Positions 54,818-64,000 of a stretch of 64,000 bases of DNA are shown here, one piece after another; position 1 is the first letter of the stretch; each line of letters starts with the position of its first letter. Position numbers and translations under genes: made by a program. The DNA lies in the NCBI RefSeq assembly GCF_019097595.1, contig NC_080716.1, positions 26,607,401 through 26,671,400 of the forward strand. Direction: 5' to 3'. The stretch comes from Hemibagrus wyckioides (lineage: Eukaryota > Chordata > Actinopteri > Siluriformes > Bagridae). Under the pieces are notes generated by a model. The model was not told where the DNA came from. It searched no databases and saw only the letters and a program-made list of their open reading frames with translations.

Positions 54818-57800
54818 GTAAGTATTTCAAATGCTATTTTTGTTAAAATGCTAACATATTTCTTTATTATTTTGCGGGGTATTTGTTTGTTAGTTTGGTT
54901 AATTATTTATTATTTAATTATTTATAAAAAATAGTTAAATATTGTTCAATGTGTGTTGGTTAAATCACTTAAGGATTGATTGATTATTTAGCATGTTTAG
55001 TATGGTTACTTTTGAGAAAATTACTTGTAATAACAGTATTAAGTAAATGTGTAGCTTATAATCAATGACTTTAATTGAAGAAATCCCAGGAGTCCTGGCT
55101 GTGTTTCTTGCAACCTACGACACCAAACTGTTTCTTTAACTGCTTAAGTGTGATTTCTGTTCAAGGATATGTTTATGAAAGTGTGATATATTGTGTGATG
55201 TATTTGTGCATGAACAGATAATCTCAGATAAAGCTGATAAAACAGAGCTGCAAAGTCTTCATCGACAGAAAAGAAGTTGGATTATCCCTCCAAAAAAACT
55301 GTTTGAAAACGTGGATTATACCAAAGAAGAATATATTGTCAAAGTGAGAATTTATTTAATATTTATAAGACATTGACAGTATGAATAATTATGACATGCT
55401 CTCATTAAGGTAACTGAATGTCATGGAAGGTCAGTGAATGTACTAAGTACTAAGTACTAAGTGAACTTTTTTTTTTTTTTTTTAAAGGGGTAATATTCAT
55501 GGCTTAAAATACATTTTTTAAATACTGGAGCTTTGCTTTTCAAAAAGACTTTAGATTAGACTTTTGATTTTTGGAGATGGCATCAATTTGATTTCATTTT
55601 ACAATTTTGTTCTTCTTTGTGAACTTATAGTAATTATTTAAATATATTCCAAACATTTAAAGCCTCTAACAAGGATTCTGGCATGTGTTTATGTACACAA
55701 TAATCAGCTGGTTACTTCTGTGTTTGATTGTCCTTCACGCTGAGCACAGGCCTAAAAGACTAGAGCTGGTCAAACAGTAGTCTAATCATTTATTTACAGT
55801 TTGTTTACATTTAGATGACCTCCTATTAAGAATAGCCAAGTACAAGGACAACATGGAGGTTAAATTCAGGTTCATCACAATACCACTCTTTTAATGTTGA
55901 CATCAATACCAAAGTTTTGGGATCAAAACATTTGACGCCAAATGACAAAATACATTTCTACGATTTTATTTACAAAAATACTTCTAAATAGATATCATGA
56001 CACCATGATCTTAAATGGAATCAATGCATAAAGTGAAAGTCTCTGTTTCTCAAGACTCTAATGTATCTAAAAATATGAAATGTATATAATGATATATATG
56101 GAAATCTAGTTTCAGATTGAAACATTATTTTCTAAGTAATTACTAAATGGTGCCCATTGAATAAGAAATGAGAGGTATTAATGTATTAATAAAATTTTAT
56201 TAAAAAAAACTTGGTACAAAATATCAACAAGCAAATTATCTTACTTTCAAGTAAAAGTGTTAAACCTAAGGATGTCTGTTAAAGTTATTTTTCTCTTTAA
56301 CTGCTGTCTAAAAATACATTTTAAAAATACATTTTTAACATACTTTCAAAATTAAAGTGCACTAAGCATAAAACCCAAAGAAGTTTTACAAGTTAAGAGT
56401 TTGAAAAAGGCAGCTAAGGCATTTCTGATAGTAGTGCCATGTGAATGCATCACTGACTTTCACATTAGACCTGGCCATAGATAAGAGCTCTTGCACTACA
56501 GGAACCCAAACTTCATATATAGCAAAACAACAGATTGTATCTTGAATATTGTTAGTCACAATCAGCATACCTGACTATTGGAATTTCTCCAGAATTAAGT
56601 CTTTCAAAGAAGTCAGGTTGACTCTAATTGGTTATCTGTCTTTCAAGCATGACGTAAAGATTGTGTTTTTCCATTAGTCGTTCATGGTAAACATTTAACT
56701 TATTCAAAATGAGACAAAAAAACATTTGGACACTCAATAGTGGCTTTATTAATGGTTAATTATGTTTTTTGAACATACTTTGTTTTACATTGTTTAACTT
56801 CTTATCACAGATCTTTTTCTCTTAACTGTTGTATATTCTAAAACTGAAACTTTTTGTAGAGACTTTTTGTTGAATAACAAGGAAAATGGGTCACAAAGAG
56901 CTAATTTATATATATATATATTCATCAAGAAACTTTGGGCAAGAAAATGTGAGCTGTAGCAACTGTATTGTTTTTAAAGTAACAAGTTTTCTTAGCCTGA
57001 AGTTGATCTGGATTATCTTATATAATAAAAGACTACAAGATGTTTTTCCACTGAAATGAGATGTCCTGCCCCCTTTGACCATAAGTTCCTGCCAAAAATA
57101 CGGGCAGGAAATATTGCTTCACTGGCCCAAATCTCATATAAGCACATTAAATAGTATGCTAAATTGTACACAGTAGTTACTATAAAGGACATACTGTTAT
57201 ACCATACTATATAGTATGGTGCTGTTTATGACATAGACTTTAATTTGACAGCTACTGTTGAAAACTGTGACATTCATCTGCTAGGAAAGGGTAATGTTAG
57301 TATAGAAGACTGAAAATGGACACTAGTGGGTAATACTGCTGGTTTTATTCTCCTTAAGCAAATCTTTACCAAAATTTTATCATGAATATCGGGGCTGCTT
57401 GAGATCCAGATCAAATAAAAGTTGTCACCTGTGGCTAGATATATGAAATGGTCAGAGCACTGAAAAGAAAAAGAAATGACAGGGTGTGCTGTTAAACAGT
57501 CATGGAAAAAAAGAATGTACACAATCCTTCAATTCAAGGTTTTTGTTTATGAGGACCTAAATAACAATTGGGTGGTCCTCACCAACTTCAATAAACAAAC
57601 AAATAACCTCAAGTTTAAAAAAATTAATAAAAGAAATTTAAAAAAAATTTGCACCAACAATTTGAAGTCAAAATTTTTAGTAGGAGTTTCTATCAGTCTC
57701 TATCACATCGTTTTGTAGAATGTTCTTAATGCAGTTGAGGTCTAAACTTGGACTTGGTCATTCCAACATCTTGAATTTTCTTCTTAAGCCATACAGATGT

Positions 57801-58852
57801 CCAGTGTGCTTTAGATCACTGTCTTGTTGCATGACCCAATGTCATCCCAGTTTAAGCTCCTGGACAAGCTCCTGCTGCAATATTCGTTTTGGAAAGAAGA
57901 GCTTTTTCCTTGCCCCCTTTCATGAAAGCTATACTTGTTCAATCTTTTTGTGACTTCATAGCCATAAATAATTATATATGTGCAAACAGAGATCAGAGAT
58001 CTGCAGGTCACATGATATCGCTGTGCATTAAATGGTCAGATCTTGGACTAAAATGAAGGAGTGGTCCTCCCAGCAAATTCTTACAGCTTACTTATACTGA
58101 AGCTTACAGCCTTATCCCTAACTGTCACAAAGTGACAGTGGAGATTTTTCCAAAACTTTACCATATGAACTTTACCATATGAATTTGTTAAACATAAACA
58201 ATTTTCTAGATCATGTTAATTATTAGTTTTCTTGTGTATTCTGTTAAAACAATCCTGTATTAGAATTAGTCTGTTCATTTAAACCCATAATTTCTCTTGC
58301 TGTAGAAAATTAATAATTACTCTCTGACCAAGCAGAATTATCAGTTCACAGTGCTGTTGAATTCTAAACTCTGATCATAATATGAATACTTAATGCTGTC
58401 TAGTTATGAAAAAGTATAACAAGTCAGTAAAATTCTTTGTCATCTGCAACAGGTCTCAGTTAAATGTCATCACGTTCCTGTATATATAAAATTGTATGTG
58501 TTTCATTTCAGATTCGATCAGATGAAGAAACCAGGACAAATATTACATATTCTCTATTAGGACCTGCAGTGGATGATGGATTGTTCACCGTAGGCAATAA
58601 GGATGGCTTAGTCAAGATCAATGGCATCTTGGACAGAGAGAAAGAAGCTTTTTATATAGTGAGTCTATCCTCTGCATCACATGTTCTGTAATGATAATGA
58701 ACAAATACAATACTCATAGAGCTCACATCATTTGTTTCCTCACCCTAATTTGTATGATTTACACAGTTATTCTGTAGAAATCACCTGCAATGCATGTCTG
58801 CCAGAGGTCTGAATGTCTTGCATTATACAGTATACATACAGCAATGTATGTA

Positions 58853-58891
<39 letters not shown>

Positions 58892-60106
58892 GTGTGTGTT
58901 CTTTTAGCTCAAAGGGAGAGCTACGCTACCAGATGGAACACTTGTTGAAAATGACCTCGATTTGGAAATCATAGTTCTTGACCAGAATGACAATGCCCCT
59001 GAGTTTGAGCTTAAAATGATTGGTTCTGTCGAAGAGCTCAGTGACAAAGGTACATGGATTTTATTTTCTTTCATTATATGTCCATATCTGTGTTATGTCT
59101 AATTTGATGTCATTTATCACATTATCAATATTGCATCATCTTATCACCCTGTCCAATTTTAAACAATTTTATTTTGCATTGAGATTTTCTTTGGGCAAAG
59201 GGGAAAATGTTCCACAATTTTGTTCATTAAATAAATCTCATCTGTTTGAGTTTCATTGTCAAAACTCTCTCCTAGACACCATGGTATTTACAGTCACAGC
59301 TAAGGATAAAGACCAGGAAGGCACAACATATTCAAAAATTACCTACAAAGTTATACAGCAGGATCCGGCTGGAGAGATGATGTTCAAAATCAACCGTGCG
59401 ACTGGTGAAATCAAAGTCAATATGAACACTCTGGACCGAGAGGTGAGAGCATCAGTCACAAAAAAGACAGACATCACAATCACTAAGTTTTTCAGCAGAA
59501 AGTGAGTGCGGATGCAAGTGCCGTCAATGTATTTGTAAAATGCAAGAGAAAACTGAACCAAAGAAAGCTAAAACCATGAATACAAGGCAAAAATAGGCTA
59601 TGGGTGAGGCTGTGGAACACACACACACACACAACAAATCTTTAACACACAGACCCTGACAGGCAGGACATTGAAATGTGAATTGAACTGTGCTGGAACT
59701 GATGGATAATGTAGTTCAGTGGGGATTCCGGCATTATACTGCTCTGCTAATATTTTTTATTGAGTGCCTCTTCAATACAAGGAAGAATTCAAAGCAAGTT
59801 GTTAAGTTGTTAAGATTTAAGAGATGAGATCATTTTCAACTTTTCTTTTTTTGCAAAGAAACAAGAAATGTACAAACTGCTAATCACGGCTACAGATATG
59901 GATGGAGCAGATTCTGATCCCAACAACAGACCAATGACAGGAACAGGGACGGTGACCATCAACATACTTGACGTCAATGATAATATCCCCACATTGGAGA
60001 ACGTGTCTGTGAGTGTTTTTCTATGGATTCATTTGTTATTATGAATTCCTAATGTCATTTGTCTCAAAATTTTTATTAAAAAATCTCAATTATTTGCAGT
60101 AAAAAC

Positions 60107-60138
<32 letters not shown>

Positions 60139-63100
60139 CTGATTGTATTAGCAGAAAACAGAAATTTCATGAAGCCGGTCTATATATTGAAGTTAAATTA
60201 TATGTTGTGAAAAGCAAAAAATTTGCACCTGAATATGCAAAAGTTCAACAAGTTAAAATATTTTATTAAATATTGATCTTATTCAGATGGTTGAAGGTTG
60301 CTGAATGATGGTAAAGATGACCTTAGTTCAAATATATTGGTTATAAGCATATGTTGCTATGCTTGAGGCATAATGCTTAAATTTAGCATATAAAAGGTTG
60401 TATGTGAAGGGTTTTTACTGTCAGACTGGGTTGCTATCACCACCAAGCAAATGACCAACCCAGAGCACAAAAATCTGACAAATGGCTGAACACTTCTTCT
60501 TATAATGTGTGTGTGTGTGTGTGTTGTGCGCAGTATGAGGGTAGTGTGGAGGAGAATATCAAGAATAAGGAAGTGATCCGGATTAAGACCATAGACAAGG
60601 ATAAGGAATTCACTGAGAACTGGGAGGCTGTGTACACCATCATTTCAGGAAATGAGGCTGGTTACTTCAACATCACCACAGATCCCAAAACTAATGAGGG
60701 CATCCTGATGGTCACTAAGGTAAGACAGCTCATTTACGCATGTGGCATAACTGATGAACACTCTGATCGTCCTGGAAAATTTTATTTTCACACAGCTTCA
60801 GCTTCAGCGAATATGACTCTGGAAATAGTAGAGGTCTTTATCATGACTGAAAGTGAAAGTTTACATAATCTGAATTATTTAAAACATAACCCTTTTTTTC
60901 AACAAACATCTCAGATGTTTTACACTCAGGGGACCACTTTAACTATTATAAATTTAAAAAATAAAAATCTATTGATCCTTTCTGTACAGATTTGTTCATA
61001 TTGCACATAATAAGCTGATTGTTTAAATGTGTACAATAATATGTTGTCTCTTTGTTCTATTTATCAAACCTACTTGCTTAATTCAGTTACAATAAACACT
61101 TTTATGTGAACAGCTAGGTTAAGAGCTATAATAATAAACATAAATAACTCAAGAATGGTGTTTTAAGATTTCTGGGTAAAGATTGTATCTAAATGAAAAA
61201 CAAACTTTTAATGAAATTACAGACCCCTTTGGCTATTCCACATGGACTCCACTATGGATCTATGCCTTTTATATTGTCTTTTCTATTAAAGGAGCTGAAC
61301 TATGAGGAGTTTGAAGAGATGACTCTGAAAGTGGTGGTCAACAACAAGGCGGCTTATCACAAGTCAGTGGTGAACGCCAAGAACATAGAATACCCCATTA
61401 AGATAAAAGTGCAGAACGTGCATGAAGCCCCTCATTTCCAGCCCGCGGTCAAAATCGTCAGAGTCTCTGAAGACCGCAACGTCACTGATCTAACGAAGGT
61501 CATCACCACCTACACAGCCACAGATACTGATACAAAGCTAAACGCCACTAATGTCAGGTGAGAGATTCTAGACTTGAAAGTCTTTAATAGATAAAAATGT
61601 TTTTTTGTTTTTTTTTTATCTATGAATAGCTACCATAAGCATTATGTTAAACATTAGCATGTCCTTTAGTGATCTCTCATAGAACACAAGCTAGTGGTGG
61701 AATTTATCAATGAAAATATAAAGACTTAGTTTCCTTGCAGAAACATGATCAATTTATTTATTGACTGCGGTGGTTCAATGGTTACCGCATTATTGGGTCT
61801 GGCGTTCTGTTCAGCATGTCTTTGTGACAAATAAAAGCTGCTTTTTTTCTTCCTATTTTTGACACGACATGTTTATGCAGGCATTTACCTCAATTCAGTG
61901 TATGGTCAGAAAAATTCCGTGTATAAATTCCCAACCAATTAGGTTGATGTGGGAGCTGACTTTCACTTTATTAACTCTTCAGATTAAGTTTGTTATTTAT
62001 CACAGGATGTATGAGTGAACTGGAATTACCTATTTAGACATTATAGTGTGTCAAATTTAATTACAGCTGCACAATAATGATTAGGATGAATCCTAGTGAT
62101 AGTCAAACTTTATCTGGATCCAGTCCATGAATGGGAAAGCACACACACTTTCATTCACACACTCATTCACACACTCGTTTTCAAGCATAGGATCAGTGAC
62201 AACTGGTGCTAAAAAAAATTTTGGAAGGGGGTGCAAACAAACTTAAAATCAAACTGTTATGCAGGACTGTAAATTGCCATTTATCAGGTGATTATGTATC
62301 ATTACTGCTAAGATAAAATATTGAAAATGTTACTATTATAGTCAACTGTTAAAGCATGCAATAAATGTACTATGAATCAGTGAATTTAAGTTCAATGTGG
62401 GTTTATTAACAGAAATGAAGTAATGAAGATAATCATTAAAACACACACACACACACTGGAAAATTGCCTAATCACAGGCCAGTGGCACAATTTGAAAAGA
62501 AATTTTGCTCTTGTTTCTTTCTGGCTTGCCAATTTCTCAGTCATCAATCAGTCATCTCAGTGACCAGCCTCTTTTCCATTGACAGCATGGCCATTGCATT
62601 CAATAAGAAGTGCTGGAAAAGCACAGAGTGGAAGCTCGACCTGCTGCTGAATTTGCAAATTGGGTCGATCTGCTCTAAGCTCCTTTGGTCTTTCCTTTTC
62701 TTCATCCAAACGCTAACCGAATTATCTTTCATCTTGAGATATTTTGCTTGCTTCCACATTAATCAGTACCTGTCCATTACCTGACGATCTGCTGAGCGGT
62801 AATGAGTTGGGAATGGTCCATTCACATGAGGCCAAATATATAAAAACAATATTGATTCGCTAACAACAAAAGTGGAAGGGTTTGGAATGCAGAGTGCTGC
62901 ATCCAAAAGAGAATTTGACACAAGCCAATCAGATCTAAGCCCCATTTCACATAGTTTTCAAAAGTTTACGGACCTACACACACACTCTTCTGTCCAGCGC
63001 CCCGCACACACACATATGAACGAAATACAGTTTTAATTTTTTATTTTAAATAATGAATAATATGACTAACAATGGAAAAGTATGACTAAATGATTTTATT

Positions 63101-63379
63101 TTGTTATTAAAATATATAATTATTGTTAACATGTTAAAGTAGCATTCTTCTCTGGCTAACTTTAAGGGGCCCCCTATTGATTGGCTGCCACTGCATAGGA
63201 TCACTAAAAATTGATGGCATTGTTTTTTTGTTGTAGGTATTTGAAAGAAGAAGATGCTGACCATTGGGTGAGCATTGATGAGCACACAGGCGAGGTGAGA
63301 CTCATCAAATATCCAGACCATGAGTCTGAGCATGTGAAAAATGGAATATACTACATCAAAATCTTAGCAATCACCAGGG
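54761..63379 (+). CDS. dsg2-like: Desmoglein-like desmosomal cadherin, gene B (5' part)
   Basis: Tandem paralogue of gene A. Coding exons in the window: 54761-54817, 55218-55343, 58512-58658, 58908-59049, 59276-59442, 59859-60008, 60534-60719, 61292-61557, 63237-63379 (1,384 bp, 461 codons plus one base). Exons 2-9 have exactly the lengths and phases of gene A; exon 1 is two codons longer. Signal peptide 1-19, convertase site RQKR at 35-38, mature start SW (gene A: EW), EC1 ending [11 protein letters not shown]2 ending [11 protein letters not shown]3-EC4 linker NVHEAPHF. All junctions keep the frame and there is no stop, so the gene appears functional as far as seen. No counterpart of exon 10 is found before 64,000; the rest lies beyond the window. 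Confidence 0.88.
55218..55343 (+). CDS. dsg2-like: Gene B exon 2: propeptide end and start of EC1
   Basis: 42 codons, phase 0-0, acceptor gaacag, donor gtgaga. [21 protein letters not shown]. Confidence 0.92.
55344..58511 (+). other. Gene B intron 2 (3.2 kb)
   Basis: AT-rich. A near-triplicate 'tactaagtactaagtactaagtgaac' lies at about 55,441. Block 57,430-57,465 matches intron 2 of gene A. A Tc1-like relic sits at 57,705-57,905. No further exon recognised. Confidence 0.65.
57705..57905 (-). mobile_element. Tc1-like transposase relic in intron 2 of gene B
   Basis: The minus strand reads [20 protein letters not shown], then [19 protein letters not shown]. These correspond to the second catalytic Asp box and the 'SPDLNPIE' box of Tc1 transposases. 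The Trp after LE is a stop and the catalytic Glu is Lys. It is a short, old fragment, from a different subfamily than the 14-kb element. Confidence 0.75.
58512..58658 (+). CDS. dsg2-like: Gene B exon 3: EC1 core
   Basis: 49 codons, phase 0-0. Begins [18 protein letters not shown] and ends in the LDRE calcium motif region; NIT is an N-glycosylation sequon absent from gene A at this place. Confidence 0.92.
58844..58907 (+). promoter_or_regulatory. UG tract at the acceptor of gene B exon 4
   Basis: (TATG)n then about 20 TG units, ending gttcttttag. Same position as in gene A. Confidence 0.5.
58908..59049 (+). CDS. dsg2-like: Gene B exon 4: end of EC1, EC1-EC2 linker
   Basis: 142 bp, phase 0-1, donor gtacat. 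Contains [11 protein letters not shown]. Confidence 0.92.
59276..59442 (+). CDS. dsg2-like: Gene B exon 5: EC2
   Basis: 167 bp, phase 1-0, acceptor tcctag, donor gtgaga. Reads [20 protein letters not shown] and ends NTLDRE. Confidence 0.92.
59590..59720 (+). repeat. Fragment of the LINE-tail-like repeat family
   Basis: A (CA)n tract and 'gaattgaactgtgctggaac' match the 5' modules at 22,440 and 26,463. Only this part is present, inside intron 5 of gene B. Confidence 0.35.
59859..60008 (+). CDS. dsg2-like: Gene B exon 6: end of EC2
   Basis: 50 codons, phase 0-0, acceptor gcaaag, donor gtgagt. Ends [14 protein letters not shown]. Confidence 0.92.
60009..60533 (+). other. Gene B intron 6, ending in a UG tract
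   Basis: An A run at about 60,110-60,136. (TG)n at 60,506-60,524 followed by gtgcgcag forms the acceptor of exon 7, without a pyrimidine tract, as in gene A. Confidence 0.6.
60534..60719 (+). CDS. dsg2-like: Gene B exon 7: EC3, first half
   Basis: 62 codons, phase 0-0, donor gtaaga. Reads [20 protein letters not shown] and [10 protein letters not shown]. Confidence 0.93.
60720..61291 (+). other. Gene B intron 7
   Basis: AT-rich, nothing recognised. Confidence 0.65.
61292..61557 (+). CDS. dsg2-like: Gene B exon 8: EC3 second half and start of EC4
   Basis: 266 bp, phase 0-2, acceptor ttaaag, donor gtgaga. [20 protein letters not shown] … [10 protein letters not shown]. Confidence 0.93.
61558..63236 (+). 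other. Gene B intron 8
   Basis: A SINE-head-like 'gcggtggttcaatggttaccgc' at 61,766 and repeated 'cattcacacactc' words at 62,150-62,178. A minus-strand and a plus-strand open frame overlap at 62,464-62,784, neither with a recognised domain. Intron 8 of gene A is only 641 bp. Confidence 0.5.
63237..63379 (+). CDS. dsg2-like: Gene B exon 9: EC4
   Basis: 143 bp, phase 2-1, acceptor ttgtag, donor gtaagt. Reads [20 protein letters not shown] and [11 protein letters not shown]. Last gene B exon visible. Confidence 0.92.
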
Positions 63380-64000
63380 GTAAGTTAACCAGAGTTGGGA
63401 GTAGCCACATGGCTGGTCTTTCAACATGTGTAATATGTGAACTAATGATATAGATGCCTGAATATGATGACTCACAACAGGACATTGTGGATACTGTTAC
63501 CACACTGAAGCATAGCAGTATAAAGTATACTCATAAACAACATTTAAAAACATTTTTTATTCATTTATATACATGTTTCTCCCTTTGTATATTAAAGAGC
63601 ATCAGAAAACTCTTCAGGTTACAGCTCTATGTCTGACTGTTACGAAACACCAACACTGGAGACTCCTTCCATAAACATTTAATAAATCCTTACAGATAAC
63701 CTCAACATATCAAGTTAAATTTTTGTTTGTTGTTAAAAAAACTTTTTAAGTCAATATATTATTAAACACTGATGATGTGGAGTGTCCACTTTTTAAGTCT
63801 ATGTTTTACTTTTTGCTATCGAATCATATTACACTGAGCACTTTAATGTGAACCTTCTCTATTCTCTCATAATGGGGACTTCAACAGCAGTGTAGAATAA
63901 TATAAATATGTTGGTGTTTTTTTTTTTTTAATAAATCCTGATGCTAGATTCAAGTAATGTGTGAGAAGTCAGGAGAATAGTGAAACCTCTCAATATTCCA
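63380..64000 (+). other. Gene B intron 9, continuing past the window
   Basis: No counterpart of gene A exon 10 (VEDYNDHCP) is seen, although in gene A it follows after 329 bp. The intron is therefore longer here. Confidence 0.6.

Noticed and set aside
62464..62784. 106-codon frame in intron 8 of gene B
   Set aside because: No recognised family and a competing minus-strand frame over the same bases; probably an undescribed repeat.

Overview
The window looks like nuclear DNA of a teleost fish. Genes have introns with GT-AG boundaries, there is dense decay of Tc1-family transposons, tRNA-derived SINEs and LINE tails of fish type, long tetranucleotide arrays, and AT-rich spacers. A catfish-like genome is my guess from the repeat mix, not something the sequence proves.

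Layout. Bases 1-31,383 hold no gene I can defend. They contain the 3' end of one Tc1-type transposon (1-274), a complete Tc1-type element of the same young family in the opposite orientation (14,248-15,495, one nonsense codon in its transposase), older Tc1-like relics (about 2.4, 3.5-4.2 and 18.7-19.0 kb), SINEs, LINE-tail repeats, several microsatellites, and a 2.6-kb ACTC satellite (27,097-29,718) with internal higher-order duplication. At 7.7-9.5 kb lies a decayed copy of the 5' end of the cadherin gene found downstream. Its exon 1 is still readable, but the start codon and splice donor are lost.

Bases 32,121-49,429 are a complete desmoglein-like desmosomal cadherin gene (gene A, + strand). 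It has 14 coding exons, or 15 if a tandemly duplicated exon is used. The model gives 1,056 residues: signal peptide, very short propeptide ending in RQKR, EC1-EC4, a membrane-proximal extracellular domain, one membrane span, a catenin-binding segment and a Ser/Thr-rich tail. A poly(A) signal lies at 50,065. Bases 54,761-63,379 carry the first nine coding exons of a tandem paralogue (gene B). Exons 2-9 match gene A in length and phase, and the gene runs off the right edge. A Ty3/gypsy retroelement relic and a degenerate minisatellite separate the two genes.

How it works together. Desmogleins are adhesive cadherins of desmosomes. They bind other desmosomal cadherins outside the cell and plakoglobin/plakophilin inside, linking to desmoplakin and intermediate filaments. 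Their tandem clustering here follows the usual vertebrate arrangement. Both promoters share a CCAAT box overlapping a CRE-like site (perfect in A, decayed in B). Both genes carry long UG tracts directly before the acceptors of exons 4 and 7. The most notable features are the 169-bp duplication that created a possible extra in-frame cytoplasmic exon in gene A, the truncated L1 inserted about 20 bp upstream of gene A's promoter, and the third decayed gene copy. I saw no wholly unknown system.
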